The translations under genes were made by a program, and so were the position numbers. Positions 53,219 through 62,746 of a stretch of 64,000 bases of DNA are shown here, piece by piece (within the stretch, counting starts at the first letter, position 1; each line of letters starts with the position of its first letter). Source of the DNA: Globodera rostochiensis (taxonomy: Eukaryota; Nematoda; Chromadorea; Rhabditida; Heteroderidae). The notes beneath the pieces were generated by a model that worked only from the letters and a program-made list of their open reading frames with translations, was not told the origin of the DNA and made no database searches. Where the stretch lies: the NCBI GenBank assembly GCA_018350325.1, contig JAEVLN010000021.1, positions 310,001 to 374,000 of the forward strand, read 5' to 3'.

Positions 53219-53638
53219 CTAATTTTTAATAAACAAATATAAATAATTATAAATACCTATCAATGCCCAATAAGCGACAAGATTTTTGCATATTTCTCGC
53301 GTCGTCCCGTACTTCTGTCGCACCATGATTCTGACCAGCTGTTCATCCAATTTATTTTGTAAATCCTCTTCGGCGTTTTTCTGAGCCCAGACTGATGTTA
53401 GCTTAGGAGTCTGAAATTGATTCGTTTTGGTTAAGAAATTAGGCTTAACCATTTCTGCATTTTCCGACTCAAACAATTTGAGCGCATCCTCATGATTTTT
53501 GGTCTTCAGATGATTAATCATATTTGATGTCGATCGGTCTTTGGGTGTCATCAATAACTCACCACATTTCAGGCATTTTCTCTTTGTTTCGGCTCCCGTT
53601 TTAACTTCAGAAAAGAATTTCCAAATTTTTGCGACCAT
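53219..53638 (-). pseudogene. hAT transposase 5' exon with BED zinc finger
   Basis: From ATG at 53,638 (minus): MVAKIWKFFSEVKTGAETKR, then CLKCGELLMTPKDRSTSNMI NHLKTKNHEDALKLFE. W-x-F plus C-x2-C ... H-x5-H is a BED-type DNA-binding finger, which begins hAT transposases. The frame runs on through RQKYGTTREICKNLVAYWAL and a TTGATAG|GTATTT donor. The gene is interrupted after this exon by the internal deletion. Confidence 0.75.
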
Positions 53639-54003
53639 TGCGCAATCTCTTAAATTAAAAAATACCGAATAACAAATATAGAAATATGGTTGAAGCATGA
53701 ACAACACAATTACTATCGCAATTTTTGGTGTAAAAGTCAATTAGTTCGTGCAAACTGAATTATTAATTAAAAAATCATTTTTTGGCAAAATGTCGGATAC
53801 AATATTTAATTTTCTCAACAAACTCCCATAAAATGCCATCATTAGGGGTGTAATTTTCAAACCGAAAAACCGATAAACCGGTACTCCCGGTTTTCGGTTA
53901 GGCCAGTTTTACGACCCCCGGTTTTCGGTTTCGGTTTTTGGGCCAAAAAAGCCGGTTTTCGGTTCGGTTCGGTTAACCGACCGTGAGCAACCCTAATGTC
54001 TAC

Positions 54004-54348
54004 CATTTACATTCTCATTTAATTTATGGTTATCTAAAAATCTTTAATATCGATAAAAAATTAATTTTATGTTAACCGCTGTTTTTAAATGACATTTGCC
54101 AATTTGGCCTGATGGATGAAAATTCGAATCGGTTCCCTATGTTTAAATTCAAAACCTTGAGAATTATTTGAATTACCAAAATGGGTCCAATCTAAAAATA
54201 ATTTTAAAAAATCATGGACTAATTCCATTTAATTGTCAGTCATTTAATACGTTTAATATTCTGAATAATAAATTTTTTAAAAGTTATTACACAAATTATA
54301 GAAATATTGGTCAGAAAAAATTATAAATAAATCTCTACATACTTTAAG
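54004..54348. other. right part of the direct duplication, then AT-rich DNA
   Basis: 54,040-54,110 matches 24,590-24,660 (ATCGATAAAAAATTAATTTTATGTTAACCGCT-like block, with changes). A small frame at 54,106-54,170 reads GLMDENSNRFPMFKFKTLRI. Confidence 0.4.
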
Positions 54349-54462
54349 TTGCCTAAATGCCAACGATGTTGTTCAGGCGCCCAGTTGTGTTGCATTGGCG
54401 CAAATAATAAAATTGAATTTGATATAAAAATAATTGTTTTATTTAATAACAGTATTCATTAA
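54349..54462 (+). CDS. candidate Cys-rich terminal exon, 37 codons
   Basis: ATACTTTAAG is followed by LPKCQRCCSGAQLCCIGANN then KIEFDIKIIVLFNNSIH and TAA at 54,460-54,462. The C-x2-CC-x5-CC pattern is striking and could suit a disulphide-rich secreted domain; only five cysteines are visible so the module may continue in another exon. Confidence 0.4.
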   Translation: MPKCQRCCSGAQLCCIGANNKIEFDIKIIVLFNNSIH

Positions 54463-54871
54463 ACAATAAAAACCATGTTGGATTATATATAAAAATTTCT
54501 AAACTTTGGAAAGAATTAAAAAAATACATAAAAATGAAATAATTAAAACTCACACAAAGGTTGTTAACTCAATAAATAATTTGAATTAAAATTTTCAATC
54601 AAAAAAATAAAAAACAATTTTTATTTTGCAAAAAAGAAAAATTGGATCAATTAAAATTATAACATCACCTCTGAGTTGCCAATCGATTAAACAACTGAAT
54701 TATAGAAATTAATTAGTATTAGTAAATTAACAAATTTTGCAAAAACTTAAATCAGGAGGCAATATTGAACAAAAAAAACCCGATGATTGATTGATCATTT
54801 AATTACAGACAAAAAATCGCCAAATTAAAAAATAATAAATTAAATTTTAATGCGATTAAGAATAATTAAAT
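54463..54871. other. AT-rich DNA
   Basis: No supported feature. Confidence 0.5.
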
Positions 54872-54922
54872 CTAATTTTTTAGGCCTACTTTTGCAGATT
54901 CCAAAAACCAAAGCTTGCAGTC
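54872..54922 (-). CDS. candidate terminal exon, 16 codons
   Basis: The minus strand has AACTGTTTAG then DCKLWFLESAKVGLKN and TAG. Short, but acceptor, frame and stop agree. Confidence 0.37.
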   Translation of the reverse strand, partial: DCKLWFLESAKVGLKN

Positions 54923-55173
54923 CTAAACAGTTTAATAAATGTAAATTAATCAATCTTAAATACCTTAGGTATGTTTTTTTTTCATGACTTGAAACATTTA
55001 CTGGAAAAAAACAACCAAAAGGATTTTCTTTGCTTTTTTTCGACAGCATTATCAAAAAAAATCTAAAATAAGGAGCAAACGAGCAATACCTCGATTTTTC
55101 ATGAAAATGTTCACTAGAAAAATCAGCAGCATCAAAGTAATAACAAGAAAAAACAGAAATAGTAAAATTAATT

Positions 55174-55362
55174 TTAATGCGAACGTTTAAAAAAATGTTT
55201 TAAAATGGTTTCAAAATTTACGAGATTAATTATTACTTTCAAACTTTCGTACCAGAACAATGCGGAGCCAAATGTTGGTAACAACATAAAACGGCTAATA
55301 GGCACTATAAGTCCATGAAACGCAAGCATATGCCAAATGTCAATAATAAATGTACCAAAACA
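55174..55362 (-). CDS. candidate membrane-protein exon or 51-codon ORF
   Basis: The minus strand is open for 62 codons. From the first Met: MLAFHGLIVPISRFMLLPTF then GSALFWYESLKVIINLVNFE and a basic end (ILKHFFKRSH) to TAA 55,174-55,176; CFGTFIIDIWH lies in frame upstream. Hydrophobic helix with Trp/Tyr/Pro, GC-richer in 55,255-55,345. No acceptor upstream, so an independent small ORF is possible. Family unknown. Confidence 0.42.
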   Translation of the reverse strand, partial: CFGTFIIDIWHMLAFHGLIVPISRFMLLPTFGSALFWYESLKVIINLVNFETILKHFFKRSH

Positions 55363-57250
55363 TTATTTATTTTTTGAGACAATAAATTCTTTTCACCGAA
55401 AATGCAAAAATGCTTTAACAACGTCACAAAGTTAAAAAAACATACATAATAATCAATATAAAACAACTTAAAAAAATAATTTATTAATTAGAATTATGCC
55501 TATATTTTTTAAAATATAAAAAAACGAAAACTTGGCAAAAGTGAACAATGATATTTATTTAGTGGTCGATAAGGCAAAGTTTATAAAATAATTGTTGGAA
55601 ACTAATGTATTTTTTACTTTTTGAGAAAATTCATTATATAAAAACAAATTCAAACAAATAAAAATTTAATATTAGCAATAATAATAAATCAACAAAGTCA
55701 TTATGCTTTGCACAAGCGACATATTACGTTATATTGAATTGGAAATTTGATGATAAATCTTTCAGAAAAACTTTATTCATTTAAGTGGGGACGTTATTCC
55801 AATTATCAAGCTCATTCAGCTTTATCACTTTATCAGATCTTTGTTTTTGTAATTCCAATTTTTAAAATAAATAATTTTTAGTTTCACGTTCATACAAGAG
55901 GGCCAATGTTGTTAATGGGAAAAAAGCGATTGAATAAGAAAATTGCATAAATAATAATATTAATATTGAGCAAAATTATTCACAGTAAAAAGGACCTCCG
56001 AGTGGCGCAACAGAAAAGAATTTGACTAATATAATATAAATTAAAACCAATTACATATATCATTGGCGATATAAATAATAAAGATCTATGCACAAATAAA
56101 AATTTAATATTAGCAATAACAATGTCGTTGCGTTTTATACTTTTTGCGTATTTTAAAATATAATTTACAAGGTTGTTTGTTCGAATATATATTTTTATGG
56201 ACCTTATTTTTGATTTAATTTTCAATTCAGTATTTATTGCATAAGTAAGTTCCGAATCTGGTAAAGCGTTGTAGAGAAATATGATTTGATCGTCTAATTC
56301 TCAGGCATCCTATAAGAAATGATTAATGATTCCAATAATTTTAACAACTATCAACTTTTTTTTGTTTATTTTTATTTTCATCCTGCAATTAAAATAAAGT
56401 TTATCTAAAAGTTTGCGAAATATTTATGTTTTTCTTGTACATAAAATAAATAAAAGAAATTGCAACTTATACTCACACGGGTCTACAGATGCAGCCTGTT
56501 GAGTTTTTCTGCTTTGTTCTGATTAATTTTCTTTAGGTGATAAGAGAGAGGTCATAATCTTAGTTTATGTTATTTATATTGTGACAAAATTAATATTTAC
56601 TACTTAACTTTTAGTATTTTGTCATAAACTTGAAGTTTGTTATAAAGTTCATCGACTGCTTTCAGTTTACGGGGTGCTATATCAATTTTGTTTCGCATTT
56701 AGTTTAAAAATTGTAAACTCGTTTTTTAATTTTGTATTAGCATTTTATTTTATTTTTAATTTGTAGTAGTTAATATAAATTTTTAATTTTTTTCATTTTG
56801 TGAACAAACGTAAGTATTTTGATTATGATGGCGAGAGAGTATATTTTTATAATTTTTATTTTTATTACATATACACATTGTACTTTAACATAATTAGATT
56901 TTTATAGTTGTTAATAGCAAATTATTTTTATTTTATAGCCGTTTGATTTTTTGATAATAATAATTCTGCATTTTTATCAATTTTCAAGAAGTTATTCTTT
57001 ATATTATTTTGTCCAAACGTGTGATGTGAGTTAGCGTAAAAGGTGTATAAAATAAAATATATGTTCCGCCAAGTATTATCTATTTATTTTATTTATTTTT
57101 TATAAAACTGTAGTGTTAAGCAAAATAAAATTAATAATAGATTATTTTAAACCCAAAAAATATCCATTTTTGTTTTGTTTGCTTATTTTTGTCTCATTTT
57201 TAATCTCGTTCATAAGCTTTGTTTTTCCGACATTTTTTTTGAAATCTTAG
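55363..57250. other. AT-rich, one short candidate at 56,489
   Basis: 56,489-56,536 (+): GTCTACAG then MQPVEFFCFVLINFL and TAG. An 81-codon minus frame (55,980-56,225) is Ile/Lys/Asn/Tyr-rich and looks random, apart from a small GC patch at 55,992-56,010. Confidence 0.35.
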
Positions 57251-57311
57251 CACTCGTTTCCTAATTGATTCTTCGTCGATGATAACAGACGTTGCAGAGA
57301 TATGTTCCTAA
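57251..57311 (+). CDS. candidate terminal exon, 19 codons
   Basis: GAAATCTTAG is followed by TRFLIDSSSMITDVAEICS and TAA at 57,309-57,311. Good acceptor, balanced composition, stop in place. Confidence 0.42.
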
Positions 57312-57928
57312 AAAATATCATTCAAAACAATTAATTTTTTCTTAAACAGATGCTCCACTGTTGGAAAATAAAATCGTCCTTAATACGATGTTAATAATAA
57401 TTTTATATTTTTTTCGTCAATTTAAATTTAATTTTATTTGTTACCCGCAAAATTTAACATTATTAATTATTTACAATTTTTTTGATGTCTTTTTTTTCTA
57501 AAATTTATTACAGATTAAGTGTATAGGAATAATTTGCAATTATTTATCTTAAATGGTGATTGTTTTACTTTTAATTATATTGTGTTTAATCAATGTATTT
57601 TGTTTGAGTGGTTTTTTTGAATTATTTGGTTATAAGAACCCCATTTACAAAAGTAGCAATAATTATTTTTGAATCCTCATGGTTAATAAATTATTTTATT
57701 TGTTTTTAGTTAATAAAATTTAAGTTTATAAAAAACATCCGAATATTAATGAAATGGCCCGATTTAATTTATCCTGCTGTAATGTACTAGGGTGATTCAA
57801 AAGCTTTGAACTAAAAAGCAAATTAGCATAAAGGTGTAAAATAGAGTTTAATAATCGCAAAGAATTTTTTTTATAAATGATTATATAATTTAAATTGTAA
57901 AAGCTAAAAATTCAATTAAAAAGTATTA
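57312..57928. other. AT-rich DNA
   Basis: No supported feature. Confidence 0.5.
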
Positions 57929-58078
57929 ATGTTTGTGAAACATAAAAACCATGTAAATTGCATCAAACGAGTTGTTGTCGTTGAAGAACTCGGACTTGAG
58001 ACAAAGTATGCATGCTCGGACTACCTGATTTCAATAGGTTTGTTGTCTTTGGTAATGTATTTCGTCAGCAAAAATTAA
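57929..58078 (+). CDS. 49-codon ORF, possible tail-anchored peptide
   Basis: ATG opens MFVKHKNHVNCIKRVVVVEE then LGLETKYACSDYLISIGLLS LVMYFVSKN and TAA at 58,076-58,078. Basic N-terminus, acidic middle, a C-terminal hydrophobic helix followed by Lys: the layout of a tail-anchored or small single-pass membrane protein. GC is raised over 57,960-58,060. A G|GTTTGT within it could alternatively be a donor. Confidence 0.42.
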   Translation: MFVKHKNHVNCIKRVVVVEELGLETKYACSDYLISIGLLSLVMYFVSKN

Positions 58079-58722
58079 TTTGAATGTGATTATTTTTGTA
58101 AATTAGCTAAAAAGGAGGCAATCAGCTTTTCGTGACAAAAAACTTATTTCATAATATTTCCATATTTTTAAGAACTTCTGCTCAGTTACTTTTAAGCTTA
58201 GATTTTCAATAATGCATTAACTGCCAAAACTATATAATAAATTTTATGTACATAAAATATCTTTAATGCTATCGGTAGTCAGTTTCAAAACATCTCTTTA
58301 GGCATTTGTTATAATATAATAATGTAAGATGCTCGTGAGTAAATTTTATTTTATTAAAATTTGGTTTTATGTTTTGGTTTTAAAAGAATTCTACAGATAA
58401 AATAACCAACCTTATCTTTTTTTCTTTCATTTTAAATTCTAGTCATACAGGAGAAATTATAATAGATATAAATCGGTTTATAGTATTAAAATAAATTGGC
58501 TTACAAAAATTTTCATTTCACACTATTCAGATTTTATATAAATTTATCAATTTGACGTAACCTCTTTTTTTAAATATTGAATTCGAGTTATTGCTGCTAT
58601 ATCGTTATAAATAATATTCCTTTTTTTAATTTTTAATATTTAATTATCGATTGCCAGTCTCTATTACCGTTAATCTATAATAGTTTTTGCCGGAGGATCT
58701 CTATCAGAACCATTTTAAGCAG
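58079..58722. other. AT-rich DNA
   Basis: No supported feature. Confidence 0.5.
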
Positions 58723-58794
58723 GGGAAAGCGTCTATTTCATGCAATTACTGCGCTTCCGTATATCTTTCAAGTTATCTAGTTATTTCTAGATGA
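58723..58794 (+). CDS. candidate exon with C-x2-C motif
   Basis: TTTTAAGCAG is followed by GKASISCNYCASVYLSSYLV ISR and TGA; TCC|GTATAT may be a donor. G-K-x-x-h-x-C-x-x-C resembles the first half of BED-type zinc fingers (as in hAT transposases and their domesticated relatives), but the His pair is not seen. Confidence 0.35.
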   Translation, partial: GKASISCNYCASVYLSSYLVISR

Positions 58795-58904
58795 TTAATA
58801 ATTCCATTTAGTTGTATTTTACGATGATTAAATAAAATAATAATTAATTATCAACTAAGTTTTTTTATACTATTTTGTTATTGGTTTTATTAAAATTATT
58901 TACC

Positions 58905-59064
58905 TTTAAAAATTATCTTTTTGTAAAATTTCCGTTATTGAATCTTCAAGCGTTGATCGGCCGATTTTCTTCAGTATTTTAAAAACATTTTTTAACCTCA
59001 GCTGCTTGCTGCAGAGTCGTCGAAAAGTATAATATTTCAGGCAGTAATGATCACCAAAAATTAA
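58905..59064 (-). CDS. candidate exon, 53 open codons, no Met
   Basis: The minus strand reads LIFGDHYCLKYYTFRRLCSK then QLRLKNVFKILKKIGRSTLE and DSITEILQKDNF to TAA 58,905-58,907. Strongly protein-like (alternating charged and hydrophobic) with a GC peak at 58,945-59,025. Internal AGCAAGCAG (before LRLKN) could be the true acceptor, giving a 31-codon terminal exon. Family unknown. Confidence 0.48.
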
Positions 59065-59433
59065 TTATTCTAAATAAAAAAAATTATAAAGAAATAATAA
59101 GAAATTTAATTCAGGCCTTTTAGTTTTCTTTAAATTTTGCCGAGTTAGAGGAATAAAAAAAAATAAATAAATCGGCAAACCAAAAAATCAAAATCCAAGT
59201 AAGGGTTCGTCTGGCTTTTTTTTTTGCCGTAGAATGTGGATAAATAATAAAGCCAAAATAAATATTTCTAATTAACAAAAAAACTCTGAAAAAGGTACTG
59301 ATGATTAAAAAATATTTTAAAACTTTAATTTTCTCGTTAAAAATAAAAAATAAAATTACATTAAATTACAAACCACTTCAATATTAACCTATATTTAAAT
59401 ATTTAGTAAAAAAGATATAAAGCATAATTTTAA
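59065..59433. other. AT-rich DNA
   Basis: No supported feature. Confidence 0.5.
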
Positions 59434-59553
59434 CGCGGAGCGGCCAAGAATCGCACAAAATTTCATTTAATACATGGCTTGGCAACTATTCACATTGTGA
59501 ACAATTCCATAGAAAAAATGAATGAATTTAAAGTCCTAAAAAATACTGATTAA
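59434..59553 (+). CDS. candidate exon, two open frames
   Basis: Frame one: RGAAKNRTKFHLIHGLATIH then IVNNSIEKMNEFKVLKNTD and TAA. Frame two over the same bases: LTRSGQESHKISFNTWLGNY then SHCEQFHRKNE and TGA. No acceptor clearly favours either. Minus strand has several stops, so + is likely. Confidence 0.35.
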   Translation, partial: RGAAKNRTKFHLIHGLATIHIVNNSIEKMNEFKVLKNTD

Positions 59554-59629
59554 AATATATATACGACAGAATGATTTTTCCTAATAAATCAATGATGAAG
59601 TTAGTGAATTAATTAAACAATTTTAACAA

Positions 59630-59712
59630 TTACGGCAGTCCATGAGGCTGACCACACACTTGCTTTGGCTGCATTTGAATATAGCCACAAGCAGTCATCT
59701 CAAGAATTACAC
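59630..59712 (-). CDS. candidate terminal exon, strand uncertain
   Basis: The minus strand has TTTTTTAAG then VILEMTACGYIQMQPKQVCG QPHGLP and TAA. The + strand is open with TAVHEADHTLALAAFEYSHK QSSQELHLKKHKH. The acceptor favours minus. Confidence 0.37.
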
Positions 59713-59733
59713 CTTAAAAAACATAAACATTAA

Positions 59734-60520
59734 TTTACACAAAATCTTCATGCCAACCATTAAGAAATAATTAAACACGCTGACTAAATTATTTCATCAA
59801 ATTATCATCGAAATTTAATTGCTTTTTTTAAACTTTGAAATGAAAAATTTCAAAGGAATAATAACTGCGATCAAAAAATAATAGTTAAATAAATAAAATG
59901 AATATAAAATTCTATAATTTACAAATTTATATACAACTTATATCATACAATGCTGAGCGACTTAATTTAGAAGAATTGATCATAAATTATAATTGAACAA
60001 AACATTAACTGTACTTAAATATATTAGAATGTCAAAATAAAACTTAATGTAAACAAAGAGTTTTTGTATTGGAAATAATATGGTAGGTAATTAAATATAT
60101 TTTAAATAAAATAAATTCTTGTTTTATTAAAGCACCCGGGATTAAGAAATTAAATAAATTAGCAAATTGACAAAAAATATTATTAGAGAAAACCTATAAC
60201 AATTAATAATGTTTGCATAATTAAGTATAAAATCCAGTTTTTGCAATAAATTTCCAAAAGGGTAAATTTTAAAAGATTCGTGATATAAAATTTAAGCATA
60301 CTTGACTGGGTATATGTATTCGTGAAAATGAACTTCAATAGTCAGAATAGAAGACAATTACTTAACAAAATCAATAATTTTAAAATTGTAAAAATAGTCT
60401 TGAGAAATTTTTTGAATCAAATTATTATAACCTTAAATTTTGTTCTATACTTTTGATTAATTAGTTTTCCTTGCCTTTTCTCCGAAAGCTGTGATCCTTG
60501 TTCTTAGATAATTTTAAAAG
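59734..60520. other. AT-rich DNA
   Basis: No supported feature. Confidence 0.5.
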
Positions 60521-60526
60521 TTCACG

Positions 60527-60600
60527 TTTGGGGGGGGGGGGCTACAATTAGAAGGGGGCTTCAAATAGAGGGGGGCTACTAATAGAGAAAATACGGTAAT
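60527..60600 (-). repeat. GGGGGCT-word element end (TACCGTATTTTC type)
   Basis: A run of 11-12 G is followed by three GGGGGCT(T/A)C units separated by AATAGA/AATTAGAA. On the minus strand it begins TACCGTATTTTCTCTATTAG and then repeats TAGCCCCCC / GAAGCCCCC words. It looks like one terminus of an echo-type repeat; no second terminus found. Confidence 0.45.
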
Positions 60601-61672
60601 ATGCCATTGTTTGTCGAAATATTGGTTTTCTCAAAGATTTGCCATACTTTTTGTTTGTTTTTATATATTTTTTATTACTTCAAAATAAATAGCAGTTGTC
60701 TTTAAAATATATCTTTTACATTACTTTTTATATTATTAAATGGGCATGCATAAATAAATATTTATTATTATCAAAATAATGTAAGTTTTGGGTTTACAAA
60801 TCTTTACATTAGCAGAAAGGCATTGAGACAACCCAGATTAATGAGATTTATAAAATGATTGCATTGCGTTTTCATATGAAGATGGGAAAATTTGAGTAAA
60901 TACTATTTCTGATGTAATAATGCATTTTTAAAATTTATTTATCATAAACCTAAATAAGCAAAATGACGCAAAATTATTTGCTGACTTTGAGGTTTTTAAA
61001 TAAAGCAACGTAAAATTATGCTTGAAATTAACAAAAGTTTATAATTATTTTAAAAACTGATAAAATTTAACTGCCAGTGCATGCAATAGTTTAATTTAAG
61101 TTAAAATAGAAAAAAATAATAATGAGACTAAAACCCAGGAATAAAAAAACGCTAAGGTGTAAATTATATTACAAGAATAAATAAATAAAAAGTATAAACT
61201 CAGCTAATGATTTAAAACAAAATAGATTATAATTCGTTCAACCACAAGCAAAATCAATTAGACTTTATTGGAGATTTATTTTAAAGTTTTCAGATAAATA
61301 ACTGCGAAATAAATAGTAATAACAAAAATATTTTAAATAAAACAATTTTAATTTAAAAGGTGGATTAATTAATATAAAAATGTTTGATCAAAAAAAGTAA
61401 ATAATTTAATTCATTTAGTATAAAAATATAAAACTAAATTTTAACAGCATAATATAATATTTAAATTCTATATATAAACTTTTTTTTACCGAAAATATTG
61501 CTACTCCGGATTAAAGCAAAAAAGGCAACATATGGTGAAAATTAAATTACAAAAATATAATTTCATTTGTTCTATAATCTGTTCTGCAAATAATAGGAAT
61601 TACATTAAAAAAGATGTTTGTTTTTGTCTGTATAATCATGCAAATTTCATCACATGATTGCATATCATTCAG
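60601..61672. other. AT-rich DNA
   Basis: No supported feature. Confidence 0.5.
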
Positions 61673-61744
61673 TTCCGCTTAGGAATCAACGACGGGCGGA
61701 TCATCCGGTTTAAAGTCCAATTACGATTGAATCCACAAGTGTGA
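61673..61744 (+). CDS. candidate terminal exon, 23 codons
   Basis: ATATCATTCAG is followed by FRLGINDGRIIRFKVQLRLN PQV and TGA at 61,742-61,744. Strong nematode-like acceptor. Alternating hydrophobic/basic pattern suggests beta strands. Other frames (HMIAYHSVPLRNQRRADHPV on +, TCGFNRNWTLNRMIRPSLIP on -) are also open in the island. Confidence 0.42.
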   Translation, partial: FRLGINDGRIIRFKVQLRLNPQV

Positions 61745-62231
61745 CAATTTACTATAAAAAGTATCAACGATAAGAATATACAAAATATAGAATTTTGTTA
61801 ATTCAAGAAATTATATGTGAACCATTTACCCATAAAGGAACAAAATAAAAACATTTATTAACAATAAAAAATTGAAATGCTAGGAGGTTTCACGCTCATT
61901 ACTCAAGCAATTAATGATGCTATATAAAACAAGGAGACAACAATTTCAACACTATTTATTATATACCTAATAATCGGTGTCTAAAAATTTCCAGACATCA
62001 AATAATTATACGAAAATATTCTATAATGTGCATGAGATTTGATTGAAAATAAAAAACCGTTTAATACATGTTATATTAAATAGTTAATCCATTAAAATAA
62101 ATATTTAATTAATAAATTATACAACCAAATAAAAGTACTAAAAAAGCATATTTTGGAAAATCTTATTAATTTTTTTTATACTATAATTTAATATCTATCA
62201 TAAACGACTCTCTACTCCAGATAACGATTAG
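61745..62231. other. AT-rich DNA
   Basis: No supported feature. Confidence 0.5.
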
Positions 62232-62317
62232 GGAAATCATCGCCATTTGCACTATTAATTTGTTTTTTTGGTTGGGGTGCTGGAGGACTTTTAATTGTCC
62301 TTGTATTTGTTTGTTAG
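62232..62317 (+). CDS. candidate terminal exon encoding a TM helix
   Basis: AACGATTAG is followed by KSSPFALLICFFGWGAGGLL IVLVFVC and TAG at 62,315-62,317, a Gly-containing 22-residue membrane helix at a C-terminus. An alternative acceptor (TACTCCAG at 62,220) opens a different frame, ITIREIIAICTINLFFWLGC, to TAA 62,371-62,373. One of the two is likely real. Confidence 0.45.
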
Positions 62318-62645
62318 TAAAATATTATGTAACGATTGCTAATGTAACTAATTTGAAAATTAATGCTTTATAAAAAATTAAACAAAAAATATTTTCATTA
62401 AAAAATATTCGATTTTTATAACCGACTTAATTTTAAAATTTTAATAAATAAGATTAATTAACACTTTAAACAACTCAATTTGAAATAATTTTTAATAATA
62501 AATATTAATACGCGTAATTAATAAAAAATTGTAAATTTATTTTATAGCGGGTTTAAAATTACCTACTTCAAAGTACAGAAATGATTAACAATTCAATTAG
62601 TGATAAATATGTTGTATGTACCAAAGTTTTAACTGCGTCTTTCAG

Positions 62646-62714
62646 TTTATCACTTTGGAGCACGCAGGGGCTCTGTCATTTTTAAATAACACTCAAATTA
62701 ATTCTTATATATAA
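62646..62714 (+). CDS. candidate terminal exon, 22 codons
   Basis: TGCGTCTTTCAG, the strongest acceptor in this part, is followed by FITLEHAGALSFLNNTQINS YI and TAA. GC peak over 62,650-62,685. Family unknown. Confidence 0.45.
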   Translation, partial: FITLEHAGALSFLNNTQINSYI

Positions 62715-62746
62715 ACATAAGTACAATCATAACTATTTTATTCAAA

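Larger units (their letters stand above)
52491..54003 (-). mobile_element. hAT transposon, 1,497 bp, internally deleted
   Basis: Element 52,499-53,995. Left end TAGGGTAGCTCACGGTCGGT, inverse right end TAGGGTTGCTCACGGTCGGT. Flanks ATGTTTAC (52,491-52,498) and ATGTCTAC (53,996-54,003), an 8-bp duplication with one change. Subterminal regions (52,515-52,625 and 53,855-53,980) echo CCGGTTTTCGGTTAACCG words. Inside, minus strand, are remnants of a hAT transposase. The length, too short for a full hAT gene with its DDE domain, marks it as a deletion derivative that would need a transposase from elsewhere. Confidence 0.9.
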
